From Hormiphora californensis (taxonomy: Eukaryota; Ctenophora; Tentaculata; Cydippida; Pleurobrachiidae): a stretch of 64,000 nt of DNA. Of this stretch, positions 1 to 10,300 are shown in pieces. The position numbers and the translations under genes are program-made. The number at the start of each line of letters is the position of its first letter. Positions within the stretch are counted from its first letter, which is position 1. The stretch spans positions 1,413,966-1,477,965 of the forward strand of contig CM035351.1 of assembly GCA_020137815.1 (NCBI GenBank), given 5' to 3'. The notes beneath the pieces were generated by a model. It saw only the letters and a program-made list of their open reading frames with translations. It was not told where the DNA came from and searched no databases.

Positions 1-392
1 ATCAACATGAGATCTCCAATCTTAAACTCAGGATTCAGCCCACCAGCAGCATTGGTAACAACTAAAGCCTTTACTCCCATCAACTTCATGATAAGTACCG
101 GGGAGGCTGTCTTCCAGATGGGATAGCCCTCGTAGAAGTGGAAGCGACCCTTCATACAGACACACTCCACTCCCTCTAGTTTCCCAAACACCAACTTCCC
201 AGAGTGGCCCTTGACAGTGCTGACAGGGAACCCCGGAATGCTCTCATAGCTCATCTCCTCTGGATCTGTTAGGATATCCGCCAAACCACCGAGCCCTGAT
301 CCGCAGATAATCCCCAGTTTGGGTCGCTGGGCCGTCCTCCCAAGGATGGACTGGGCAATTTCATCGATCTGCTCGTACGTGTACTTGTCCAT
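1..392 (-). CDS. PNP: Purine nucleoside phosphorylase, N-terminal part (runs off the window)
   Basis: Read on the minus strand from the ATG at 392 this gives about 130 residues of the trimeric PNP family, which splits purine nucleosides with phosphate into base and ribose-1-phosphate in the cytosol. Visible family marks are the phosphate loop ICGSGLGGLAD near residue 35, the VKGHSGKLVFG segment, the MKGRFHFYEGYP segment near residue 85, and VVTNAAGGLNPEFKIGDLM at the purine-site strand. The family is usually about 290 residues, so the C-terminal half lies beyond position 1. The ATG is immediately preceded by TTTCAG|G, a good 3' splice site, so an upstream 5' exon is possible and the true start may lie further up. 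No frame break is seen in this exon. Confidence 0.93.
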   Translation of the reverse strand, partial: MDKYTYEQIDEIAQSILGRTAQRPKLGIICGSGLGGLADILTDPEEMSYESIPGFPVSTVKGHSGKLVFGKLEGVECVCMKGRFHFYEGYPIWKTASPVLIMKLMGVKALVVTNAAGGLNPEFKIGDLML

Positions 393-393
393 C

Positions 394-474
394 CTGAAAT
401 GTAAGTGCTGTGTAACAGGCAGAGAGAGGCAATAACTGAAATGTGAGTGCTGTGTAACAGGCAGAGAGAGGCAA
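394..474. repeat. Two-copy 41-bp tandem duplication beside the PNP exon
   Basis: The stretch beginning ctgaaatgtaagtgctgtg is repeated once, almost identically. The duplicated unit contains the putative 3' splice site next to the PNP exon, so that splice site is present twice. Confidence 0.8.
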
Positions 475-1368
475 CTCAACTGAGACACTGCTGATGGGAG
501 AAATGAGCTGATAGAGGGAGAAAGAAAGAGGGCTCGAGAAATGGCAAAATGAGCTGATCGAGGGAGAGAAATAGAGCGGAAGCAAAAAGAAGCAGTGCAG
601 AGAGAAAGAAAAACAAAGAGGAGTCAAGCGACTAGTGCAACAAAAAGAGACATACATGTCAGAAAAGTAGAAAGAGAGGGAGAAAGAGAGGGAGAGAGAG
701 AGGGAGAGGGAGAGAGGCGTTTCCTGCTACTCAACAGCCAGATTTTATGTAACTAGCCTTATTTCTGATTGCTTGCTACAAATAATATGGTGAGTGGTGA
801 CGTGTGACGTGTGAATTAGTGGGGAGGGATGATACTGTGTGTATCGGTATTCGGAGCCGGGAGGTATGTGTATCATGAGTCGCCAGTGGTTTGGGAGGGG
901 AAGGGGAGGTAATCAGATGGTGTCAGGGGAGAGAAGGAGAGTAAAACAAACATATCTAATGAGTATGAAAAGAAGAATACGGCCGACCGGACGGCCCGGC
1001 CGTACGCCCTCCTCTCTCATAATATCATTATCATTGAATCACGCGTTATGTCTCGCGTACTAATGGTAATTCAAGGGTTTGGTTACACATATACCATGAC
1101 AGAAGACAGACTTGTAGCCCCGGTGCAACATGTCAAACTACATAATTCAATATCACTCTTTATCCTGGTTTTAAAAAGGAAGTAATGTACTGTTCTTCTC
1201 ACAAATAATAGCGTCTATTTACATTCTACATGCTGCAATCTACATATAGGGTACATATATCTAGCTGTCCACCAAAACAGAATTGTCCCAATCAAACATT
1301 TAATTAAAATTGTACACAAGAAAATATCATGCCCCAATTAGATAGTCTGATCCACTGATTAGCTCCCC
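475..1368. other. Intergenic spacer, purine-rich then AT-rich
   Basis: Contains GA-rich low-complexity sequence around 480-720, no convincing coding exon on either strand, and the presumed 3' UTR of BET1 at its right end. The short reading frames here have no recognisable similarity or splice context. Confidence 0.6.
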
Positions 1369-1888
1369 TCATTCTGAACCAAACCAAGCCCTCCACTTGA
1401 CAACATAGTAAATCAAGAGAAAACATCCAAACCCGAACACGACCAGATACAACGTGAATCGTTTGTTGCTCTTTGCAGCCATTATCTGAAGTCTCTTCAT
1501 CGTGTTGCCCAGGAGTCCCTCCCCAAAATCAAACTCATTATCCATTCCATTGAGATACTTGTTCTGTTCTCCAACCTCGGTCCCTGGGGAGAGGGGGGGG
1601 GGGAGTTTTAGAACGAGAGATTAAGAAATGTTGAAAAATGTGTGCAAACTGAACAGTGGTGTTCTGATTTTGTGATGTGTATAAAAAGATTACGCCGAAA
1701 CAAGTATAAATGCAGGAACATGCAGCATAGCTTGAAAACATCAAACAAGTCGACCAACCTATGTCAATAGTAAGGGATTTGAGGGCGGCTACTTTTCCCT
1801 GAAGTGATGAGATAAGCTGGTCGTTCTCCCTCTCAATAATCTCACTGTTCTTGATATCATTCATGCTGCCGACTGGGGTGCGGCGCAT
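1369..1888 (-). CDS. BET1: BET1-like ER-to-Golgi SNARE
   Basis: Two exons, 1759..1888 and 1369..1583, join in frame across a GT-AG intron (ATAG|GTTGG, CCCCAG|GGA) into 114 residues. This is the usual size of BET1, a Qc-type v-SNARE on ER-derived vesicles. The SNARE helix reads through ERENDQLISSLQGKVAALKS, the junction IDIGTEVGEQNKYLNGMDNE carries the central-layer Q, and a tail anchor (LYLVVFGFGCFLLIYYVV) ends the protein before a short KWRAWFGSE tail. There is no signal peptide, as expected for a tail-anchored SNARE. The start is the ATG at 1888; MRRTPVGSM aligns with the MRR start of the family. BET1L (GS15) is the alternative paralogue and cannot be excluded. Confidence 0.9.
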
Positions 1889-2169
1889 GGTAATGGCGCT
1901 ACAATGAGAGGGGGAGAGGGGTTAGAGAGAAGGGGATAGAAGGTTAGGGAGGTACAATATGGGGGAGAGTTTAGTCAGAGAGAGGGAGGGGGACATGCAC
2001 AGAGAAAGGTTTAACTACAAAACTGGAAAACTTGATGGAAAGGAATGTTGATGAAAAACAGTAAAACATATAAAATAAAATACATCTTAAAATGAGACCA
2101 ACCAAGACAGTGTCCGTTTACTCGCTTCACTGCACAACCCCATCCCGCTCCATATCCAGTACCTGTCCA
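1889..2169. other. Spacer between BET1 start and SUGCT stop
   Basis: Holds GA-rich sequence near 1900-2000 and the 3' flank of the CoA transferase. No coding or RNA feature seen. The open frame of the transferase that continues to 2087 is an out-of-frame extension after the frameshift near 2300. Confidence 0.5.
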
Positions 2170-3340
2170 TCACTGTAACCCAGCTCTCCCCAACACCTCC
2201 CGGGTATGCTGCCCTAACTCCGGTGGAGCCCTGTACCCGGCAGGGTCCTCTCCCTGCCACCTGACCGGGTGTGCTACCATCCTCACTCCCTCCCTCATCC
2301 ACCACCATCCCCTCAGAACCGGGCCCCTCAAATGCCTCCTTTACTGAGTTAACCGGGGAGATAGAGAAGGAGTAACCCTCAGATAACTTCACCCAGTATT
2401 CCGTCCCTTCCTCTTCAAACCTCTCACTGAGATGTCCAATAAGGGCGGCCCTGTTCTCCACCCGCAGCTCATTAGTACTAAACATGGGGTTGCTAGCCAG
2501 CCAGGGCCACCCCACCGCCTCACTCAACTCCCAGAACTGCTGATCGTTGTTAGCTGCCACCACTATAAACCCATCAGATGTAGTGAACCCCTGGTAGGGT
2601 ACAATACTGGGGTGAGAGGAGCCCCGGGGCTTGCCCACAACCCCCGAGTTGAGGTAGTTACTGGCAATGTTCACAAGACACCCTAATTGGACACGGTACA
2701 TACTGATATCAAGGAATGTCCCATGTCCTCCGTTCCGCTCCCTATCGAACAGTGCCGCTGAAACAGAGCTGAGTAGATAGAGACCAGCACAGATATCAGT
2801 AATGGCTACACCAACTTTAACAGGTTGGCCCCCCTCAGGCCCTGTTATACCCATTAGCCCTCCCTCCGCTGCTATTGTCAAATCATAAGCACTCTTGTCC
2901 GGCCCGGTCTGGCCATAACCCGATAGTGAGGCGTAGATGAGACCGGGGTTGATCTCCTTCAAAGAGGGGTAGTCCAGTTTGTGTTTTATCAGGGTACCAG
3001 GTCTGCCGTTTTCAACAAAAACATCACTCATTTCAGCCAGTCTGGTGACAACCTCCCTCCCCCTCGGCGTGGTATAGTTCACTGCGATACTACGCTTATT
3101 ACGGTTACACGAAGCGAAGTAGTTGCTCAGGCTCGGGGTAATGAAGGGAGGGCCCCAGGTTCTGGTATCGTCCCCAACACCTAACCGCTCAACTTTAATC
3201 ACATCAGCCCCAAGGTCAGCCAGGTTTTGGGTGGCGAAAGGGGCAGCTAAAATACGGGACATATCAACCACTTTCACCCCTGATAGAGGTCCCGAAGAGG
3301 AGTTGGTAGAGAGGCAGCGGGCAAGTATGGCATTTCTCAT
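2170..3340 (-). CDS. SUGCT: SUGCT-like class III CoA transferase (CaiB/BaiF family), frameshifted near its 3' end
   Basis: Intronless minus-strand gene of the CaiB/BaiF family, closest to mitochondrial succinyl-CoA:glutarate-CoA transferase, which makes glutaryl-CoA. The first residues (MRNAILARCLSTNSSSG) look like a mitochondrial presequence. Family landmarks follow: VKVVDMSRILAAPFATQNLADLGADVIKVE, the NRNKRSIAVN segment, YASLSGYGQTGP, the catalytic-Asp region DKSAYDLTIAAEGGLMGITG, and VGVAITDICAGLY. After GMVV (about 2300-2312) the frame is lost. The normal C-terminus, VRMVAHPVRWQGEDPAGYRA followed by PPELGQHTREVLGRAG, sits in the neighbouring frame and ends at a TGA at 2170-2172. One extra G near 2299-2303 explains this. 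Without the break the protein would be close to the usual family length. Whether it is a sequencing error or a real lesion is open. Confidence 0.85.
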
Positions 3341-3400
3341 ACTACGAAAATATATCAGTCAATTTTGTGCAAAATAAATATTAAATAACAAAGCAAAAGT

Positions 3401-4237
3401 TTATCGAGTGGTAGAAGATCTTGAGGTAGACGCCACAGCTGCCCCACTAGGCCTCGAACTAGACGCTACAGCTGCCGCACTAGTTCTCGAACTAGACGCC
3501 ACAGCTGCCCCACTGGGCCTCGACCTAGACGCTACAGCTGCCCCACTAGTTCTCGAACTAGACGCCACAGCTGCCTCACTAGTTCTCGAACTAGACGCCA
3601 CAGCTGTCCCACTAGGCCTTGAACTAGACGCTACAGCTGCCCCACTAGTTCTCGAACTAGACGCTACAGCTGCCCCACTAGTTCTCGAACTAGATGCTAC
3701 AGCTGCCCCACTAGGCCTTGAACTAGACGCTGCTGCGGCTGCATTTGATCTTGAAGCACTAGATGGCCGGACACCAGCCGCTGCCGAACTGCCTGTTCCT
3801 CCTGCAGCAGCTTGTTTGGCGGCATGTTCCGCCAGGATTCTCTCCCTCTCTTCCCTCTTTTTACCCAGATACCGGGGCTCCCTTCTCTCTTGTTTCTTAG
3901 GGAGAATGTATGTCTTCAGCTGGTCTGCTATAGCCTTCTGCATGTTGATCTCGTCAGGTATGTGAACAAATCTAATCTGTTTCCCGTGAATGTGCATCGT
4001 CTCAAATTTCTGTTCCGGTTTGTACGGGATCTTATAGGTGACCCATTTCATGTTAATGTTCATGGCCCCATCCACATGAGTCACTTCCCCCGTGATCTCT
4101 ATCTCATTCCGCAGCTCTACAGTAGTTCTCATACCCTCCAGCTCCTTCAGCAAGCAGCATAGTGTACTGGAGAAGTTGGCACGCTCCCAGCCGGTTAAAT
4201 TCTTGGAAAATATTTGATCTGCTTTCTTCCTAGACAT
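3401..4237 (-). CDS. LSM10: U7 snRNP protein LSM10 with a long Ala/Ser repeat tail
   Basis: Intronless, 278 residues. Residues about 20-105 match LSM10, the Sm-like protein that replaces SmD1 in the U7 snRNP used for 3' processing of replication-dependent histone mRNA in the nucleus. The Sm1 motif reads ELRNEIEITGEVTHVDGAMN and the Sm2 motif HGKQIRFVHIPDEIN, where FVHIPD is the strong LSM10/SmD1-like signature. A basic stretch (KKQERREPRYLGKKREERER) follows, and then about 120 residues of an 11-residue repeat around SSSRTSGAAVA. Human LSM10 is only about 123 residues, so the tail is an addition. The gene is 197 bp from the DDX54 stop on the same strand. SmD1 itself is a less likely call because its tail is GR-rich. 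Confidence 0.87.
   Translation of the reverse strand: MSRKKADQIFSKNLTGWERANFSSTLCCLLKELEGMRTTVELRNEIEITGEVTHVDGAMNINMKWVTYKIPYKPEQKFETMHIHGKQIRFVHIPDEINMQKAIADQLKTYILPKKQERREPRYLGKKREERERILAEHAAKQAAAGGTGSSAAAGVRPSSASRSNAAAAASSSRPSGAAVASSSRTSGAAVASSSRTSGAAVASSSRPSGTAVASSSRTSEAAVASSSRTSGAAVASRSRPSGAAVASSSRTSAAAVASSSRPSGAAVASTSRSSTTR
3408..3740 (-). repeat. 33-bp coding minisatellite in the LSM10 tail
   Basis: About ten 33-bp units, each encoding 11 residues (SSSRxSGAAVA). Units differ mainly at the Thr/Pro choice and at silent or near-silent positions. The 33-bp length keeps the frame open, and the opposite strand is also open. Confidence 0.9.
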
Positions 4238-4434
4238 GGTTCAATGGCTCATTATATCCTGCAAGGGAGATACTTGATTAGTTGGGGGGGGGGGGGAGTG
4301 AGACCTGGGTTTTGGTGAAGCAGGGAAGGAAGAAAACACATATTGATCGGTAAAAGAGTAATAAATTAGATTGAAAACTGTCAAATAACAGGCCACTGAG
4401 TAAAAAATGTGCTACCCTAAAAAATAACGTCTCC

Positions 4435-6786
4435 TCATTTCCGTTTGCCACCCGGCTTGCCACCTTTCTTAAAACCTCCTCCGCCACCGCCACTCTTTCC
4501 TTTAAAACCTCCACCACCACCACCGCTTTTTCCTTTGAAACCTCCACCACCACCGCTTTTTCCTTTGAAACCTCCTCCACCACCGCCACTCTTCCCTTTG
4601 AAACCTCCACCGCTCTTTCCTTTAAATCCTCCTGGCTTGTGCTGGGCTCGGTTCTTTGCCTTCACCTTCCTATCCTTGATGATGGTGTCCACGCTCTTTA
4701 GCTCGCTCTTCCCTCCCGTTTCCTTGGTGTAGTGCCAGCCTCTCCTCCTACCCTGGGGTCCCCTGCCTCCTCCACCCTCCTCCTTCTCCCCCGTGGACAG
4801 AGCAGTCTTCTTGGCCTTCGTCACCCATTCCTTGTACCTTCCACTCTTATAACTCGCTTTCACCTTACTTCCATCTTCTGCCCTCACCGTCTTCTCATTT
4901 CCATCCTTATCCATCCGAACAAACCTCTTCTTTTTCTGGTCCCACTGCTGCTTTGCCTTCTGTTTCTTGATCATATCAATATCATCACCAGCCAAATCAA
5001 ATGTTGCATCCTTCACATCCCGCTCAAATCCTAGACTCAGTGCCCTGTCCTCTGCATCCTGATTCCCGGGTCGGGTGTACGGGATGTAACCATCGTCCTT
5101 TGTTGGTGCTGGTTTCTCCACCTCTACAAATACTGAACCCATCTCTCCCTCGGTCGCTTTGTCTGCATCTGAAACTGCCGGGAGAGACAGTTTTGGGACT
5201 TTAGCTGCTGATTTGAACTTCTCGTGGATCTCTCGTTTGCGTTTCATGATCCCTTGACATTCATTCTTGTCTGTTTTGCTGATCTCAAAGATGGTAGTCC
5301 TACCCCTGTAAGTTCTCAACTGAGCTAGAACGGAATCCCTCTCAACAAGGGAGGCGTCTGATGGAAATTTAGGGTGTGATGCGAGAACTGGTACCTCTTT
5401 GGCACGTACCACGGACTCCGTCGCTGGGTGACCACGAGATCGAATGTAATGTTTGTGGCCATTTCGGTAGGTTTTCTGGGTGGAATCAAGGACACAGTTG
5501 ATCCTGTGGAGAGAGTTAATTCTCTCGTTCTGAGTGTCAATATGGTACTGAGGCAGCACACCAAGACAGTCCTGATCTGATGTACTGACCTCTGACCCTG
5601 CTGTAGTGAAAGTAACATTGCGACCCAGATACAGATACAAATCGAACAGGAAGGGAAGTTCATCTCCCCCAACAAGAGAATAGGCAGTACCAGTTTTACC
5701 CGCACGTGCAACTCGACCCACCCTGTGGACGTACAGTTTGGCAGTTTGTGGAAAGTTGAAGTTGATGACATTGTCCAACAAAGGCACATCAATACCACGG
5801 GCAGCAATATCCGTGACAAGTAGCACATTAACTTTCTTGTGATAAAACTTAGCGGCTGCGATTTTCCGTGCTGTTTGATCCAAGGAGCTGTAGATTGAAG
5901 CACACGGAAGGCTAATACTGGAAAACAGCTCTGCTGCATACTCAACATGATGCTTTGTGGGAAAGAAGATGACTGTTTGCTCTGTTGAAGTGATAATGGT
6001 ATGCTCCATTAGATGTAACAACACTGCCCATTTGTTTTCCTCGTTTACACGCAGGTGAACTGTTTTCAATCCATCACTCAGCTTGCTGTCAGTATCTAGC
6101 CGAACCAATACTGGCTCTTTGAGACCAGCCCGGGCAAACTCGACCACTGAACGCGGAAGAGTGGCACTAAACAAAGTTGTTTGTCGTTCCTTAGGTAACC
6201 GGCCGCAAATCTCCCCGAGCTGATCTGCGAATCCCATTTCAAACAACCTATCAGCTTCGTCGCAGATGAGCATTTCCACAGCTGGTAGTTTGAGATTCAT
6301 CTCATGAATCAAGTGGACAAGTCGACCTGGTGTGGCTATCACAATATCCGGATTATCATGAAGAGATTGAAACTGCTCACTCATGCTGTCACCACCAAGA
6401 ATCAGTGTAATCCGTAGGTTCCTCCCCCGGGAGAAATCTTTGGCAAACTTCATTGTCTGAATGGCAAGTTCCCTCGTAGGTGATAAAATAAGACATCTGA
6501 TTCCAACAACAACACTGTGTTCTTTCATTAACTCAATGGCAGGGAGAAGAAAAGCAGCAGTTTTTCCTGATCCCGTTCGGGCCATAGCAACCACATCTCG
6601 CTTATCAAGCAGTAGAGGTATTGTTTTTCGTTGAATAGGTGTTGGAATTTTGTACCCTTTTTTGACTGCCGCTTTTACTGTCTTCGATGAAAGACCGAGG
6701 GAATAAAACCCGCCACTCTTGGATTTCTTGTTTTGCTCCTGGACGAGTTTCTGGGTCTCATCTTCGCTCCCTGACTCGTCAGACAT
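4435..6786 (-). CDS. DDX54: DEAD-box RNA helicase DDX54/Dbp10
   Basis: A single-exon 783-residue DEAD-box helicase. Motifs in order: Q motif (GYKIPTPIQ, about residue 45), I (ARTGSGKT, about 69), Ia (PTRELA), Ib (TPGR), II (DEAD within LICDEADRLFEMGF), III (SAT), V (TDIAARGID) and VI written HRVGRVARAG, the form typical of DDX54/Dbp10. The C-terminal half carries the DBP10CT-type region, with DATFDLAGDDIDMIKKQKAK followed by WDQKKKRFVR, and ends in a Gly/Lys tail of repeated GGFKGKSGG units. Dbp10 acts in the nucleolus in large-subunit ribosome assembly; vertebrate DDX54 also binds nuclear receptors. Human DDX54 is about 880 residues, so this copy is somewhat shorter. It is divergently arranged with DNAH2. 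Confidence 0.95.
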   Translation of the reverse strand: MSDESGSEDETQKLVQEQNKKSKSGGFYSLGLSSKTVKAAVKKGYKIPTPIQRKTIPLLLDKRDVVAMARTGSGKTAAFLLPAIELMKEHSVVVGIRCLILSPTRELAIQTMKFAKDFSRGRNLRITLILGGDSMSEQFQSLHDNPDIVIATPGRLVHLIHEMNLKLPAVEMLICDEADRLFEMGFADQLGEICGRLPKERQTTLFSATLPRSVVEFARAGLKEPVLVRLDTDSKLSDGLKTVHLRVNEENKWAVLLHLMEHTIITSTEQTVIFFPTKHHVEYAAELFSSISLPCASIYSSLDQTARKIAAAKFYHKKVNVLLVTDIAARGIDVPLLDNVINFNFPQTAKLYVHRVGRVARAGKTGTAYSLVGGDELPFLFDLYLYLGRNVTFTTAGSEVSTSDQDCLGVLPQYHIDTQNERINSLHRINCVLDSTQKTYRNGHKHYIRSRGHPATESVVRAKEVPVLASHPKFPSDASLVERDSVLAQLRTYRGRTTIFEISKTDKNECQGIMKRKREIHEKFKSAAKVPKLSLPAVSDADKATEGEMGSVFVEVEKPAPTKDDGYIPYTRPGNQDAEDRALSLGFERDVKDATFDLAGDDIDMIKKQKAKQQWDQKKKRFVRMDKDGNEKTVRAEDGSKVKASYKSGRYKEWVTKAKKTALSTGEKEEGGGGRGPQGRRRGWHYTKETGGKSELKSVDTIIKDRKVKAKNRAQHKPGGFKGKSGGGFKGKSGGGGGGFKGKSGGGGGFKGKSGGGGGGFKGKSGGGGGGFKKGGKPGGKRK

Positions 6787-7383
6787 TTCTGCGACTAAAA
6801 AGGGTGTAGTGGTGTTAGTTATATTCGAAATAATGGTTTCGTGACACTTAACAAGGCAAAACAGCCTGACAGTCGAGCAGAAAGATGCCAGAAAGCGAAA
6901 AAAAAATTGAGTGTAAAAAAATTTTGAAATTAAATTTTAAAATTTTGAGTTTCATATCAATAGCACGCCGCGCGGCAGCGGTATCGCGGAATTTGTTCGC
7001 GCGTTCCATTAATTTTAAGATTCGCAAATACAAATGTCAAAAAGCAAACTCTTAACTTCACATTTGGATTTTGATTTCAGTTTTTGTTTTTTTAAGTCAA
7101 AAAGCGCTTCACCTTCACGAGTGACGAGTGGAGTGAGGCCAGCCTGTAGCAACAAAATCAAAAACTGAGTCTTGTTATTTGTCACTTCTCCCAGAGTCCA
7201 GACAACTGTTTTACCATTTGCGATTTACCTAAAGTTTGACTGAAAACTGTTTCCTGTACTGCAGTTTTCATCAGACAGATAATTACTCATTTACTTAACA
7301 ACTTGTCCAACTTAACTGTAATCAATTAAAACGTAACTTTTTTTAAAGAAGGGAAGTTTTTGTTGCCAGAAAAGGACAAAGAT
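6787..7383. promoter_or_regulatory. Divergent promoter region of DDX54 and DNAH2
   Basis: These 597 bp separate two head-to-head start codons and must hold both promoters and 5' UTRs. A CpG-bearing core near 6965-6995 contains TATCGCG at 6982-6988. The same heptamer occurs upstream of LMAN1 and of the RBM-like gene. The rest is AT-rich without other clear signals. No TATA box could be assigned. Confidence 0.55.
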
Positions 7384-10300
7384 ATGGCTTCGGGAGGCGC
7401 TCCTGCGTCTACTGAAGATGCACCGTATCTGGCACCGGTACGTAGATGGTAAAACAAGTGGTTTTTATGAGTTTGTAAACTATGAGCATTAATTATAACG
7501 TCTTTTCTTCTCAGGAGGAGATCCTTAAGCCGCGGGTCTGCTTATCAGGATTGACCGCCGATATGTGGCAAGAAAGCCACTACAGTGCCATTTACCGATT
7601 CTTTTGCGACGAAAACTGTCGAGTTCTCATTGCCTACATTGATAAGAACATGGGTCTGGTCGTTGACAACGTCGTCCCTAGCACACAGGTAGAGTATGGT
7701 GTCTTACATACTTTGTTAAAGTTTGTGTTTTCAGACATATTTCTAACATTCCTTGTTCTACAGCCGAGTCAAGTGTCATACTTCATCAAGTTAGAGCCAG
7801 CGAAGTTATCCAAAACGAACTTCAACAAGTCCGTGACTTATGGCTCCTGTAACGCTGATTATATGCACAACTTGCTGGGCTCCATGCACTCCATCTTTGC
7901 CCCAGTATTCTTCAAGAATACCACCTGGCCAGAGAGTAAGTTTATCTGCAAATTATATTTTAGTCATTTGAGCTACCTGATATCTATGACGCTGGATTAT
8001 GACCCTTCTCTTGCTCCACAGGTGTGCGGAACGACTTTGCAGGACAGCTCCACAAGTTCATGGCGTGTCTAACGGACACCGCCCATAAGATCGAGGGAAA
8101 GACTGTTCTGTACATTCCAGAGGAAGATGTCAGTACCTCCCTGGAGACGTGTGCCAGGAACAAGGATCTTGTAGCACGACTTGAAAGTACGTTCACAGAA
8201 AATGAAAAACTTACTTTGATATTGTTGGGTTTTACTGGAGGACTATAACAACAACATTTCAGCATCTGTTATTCACTGGACGAGGCAAATCAAGGAAGTC
8301 CTCAGTGCTCAGGATGCGCTAGAGATGAGTGAGAGCAGTGGTCCTCTAGAGGAGATAGCGTTTTGGAAGAGTCGCTGTACTGATCTCTCTGGAATATCGA
8401 AGCAGCTAGACCAGGATGGAGTACAGTCAATCAAGGAGATTCTACGTCTGTCAAAGTAATTTCAACCCACATTACATCTGATTATCTACTGATATTATGA
8501 TATAATGATTTTCTGACACCAGATCTAGATCTGTTCTTAATTGAATATTAGTACTGCAAAATCGTTGATTCTCTTTAATTACCAGATGTTTCTCCCCTAA
8601 CATTTAACACTCTTATTTCAGGTCCTCATATCTAGCTCCATTTGCTAAGCTCGCTAAGCAGATCCAGGAGAATACCGTCCAGGCTCAATCCAACCTCAAA
8701 TTCCTCTCAACTCTTAAAGAGCCCTGTGAGGATCTGGCCAAGTCTGAACCTGCCAGTATCCCTCCAATGCTGTCCAAGATTCTCAATGTGATCCGGGTGA
8801 TCTGGACCAACTCTGAGCATTATCGGAGTAGGGAGCGGCTCACTGCACTTCTCAGGAAATTCTCTAACGAGATTATCCAGAGGTGCTGCACCAAGATCTC
8901 CCTAGAGGACATCTTTACTGGCCAGGTTGAGAGGAGTCTGGAGGGACTGGACCAGAGTATAGAGTGCTGTGAGGCCTGGAAGGATGCTTACAATCACGCT
9001 GCAGCTACCCACAACCGCTTTAGCGAGGTCAAGTGGCTGCTTGATAGGAATAGCATCTTTGCCCAGATCGATGCCTTTGTACAGAGGTGTCGGGATCTGA
9101 AGGAGGTGTGCGAGGGACAGAGTCAGTTTGGACGGTACTCCAACGGACAAAAGAGGCCCCTGCCTATCTTCGCGGGTCTAAAGGGTCCCGAGATTGCCAG
9201 AAGTTTGAAGGATATCGAGGATGCCTTCGAGAAGAATCTGAACATTCTGAGGAAGGTGAAGGCTACAATTCTGGATGTCAAGTCTACTGCCTGGCATGAC
9301 GCTTACAACAAGTACGTAGTGTTGGCTTCTAAAACAGTAGATTCATCATCTAGGACTTGAAGCTACTTGCCTTTTCGTTTTGTAATTCGTCGGTCAAATC
9401 ATTATGTTTCCCAGGTTCCGTATGGGAGTCAAGGATTTGGAGGTGATGATGCAGAATGTTATTTCTTCTGCATTTGAAACAGTCACCACTGTGGAACTAG
9501 GTGTTCAAGTCTTGGATGTCTTCCAGCATCTATCTTCCAGAGAAGTACGGGTCTTTAGATTTTCGGAATCAGCTCTTACTCACTCGATTTCTCCTTTAGA
9601 TAATAATTAAGTTTTTGTCAATATTCTAACATTCTTGATATCTCAGGCAATCCGTCGTACCATTGACAAGAAGACTGTGGATGTGTACCAGAGGTTTAAC
9701 GAGGAGCTGAACTTTGTCAAGAAAGAGTTCAACACGAAGACCCCCAACCTGACTCCCACCCAGCCCAAGTTTGCCGGCGCTGCTGCCTGGGCCAGGGCAC
9801 TCAAGAGACGTATCGACAGGCCAATGGATGTGATCAACAAGGCGTACTACCTACCCCGTATTGGTGCTGGTGAGGAGATCAGGAACCAGTATACTCAGCT
9901 TAGTCAGGCGCTGGAAGAATTTGTCGGGAAGACCTTCCAGGAATGGGCACTGTCAATAGACAAGGTATAAAATACACCCAAAATACACTGCACTTACAAA
10001 GAGGTTGAATCGTATTTATAAAACAACACTATTTCCAAAAACCATCCCATTCCCTTATTCGACTAACGCTGAACTCCAAGTTTTACGCTCAGGATCTATG
10101 TCATCTCCTGGATGCCCCTTTGATGACACGATGTGCAGACAAGACATCCATGCTCGACGTCAACTTCGATAAGTAAGTAGTACCTTCTGATTGGCTCCAC
10201 CATTGTTACATGTCAAGTTCCGACCTAGAAGTCAGATCATGAGTTTACCACTTCTAACCTATCCCCCCCCCCCAATCTAGGACGCTACTGAAGCTGTTCC

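Noticed and set aside
5325-5948. 207-residue alternative frame inside DDX54
   Set aside because: Overlaps conserved helicase motifs in another frame; no independent support.
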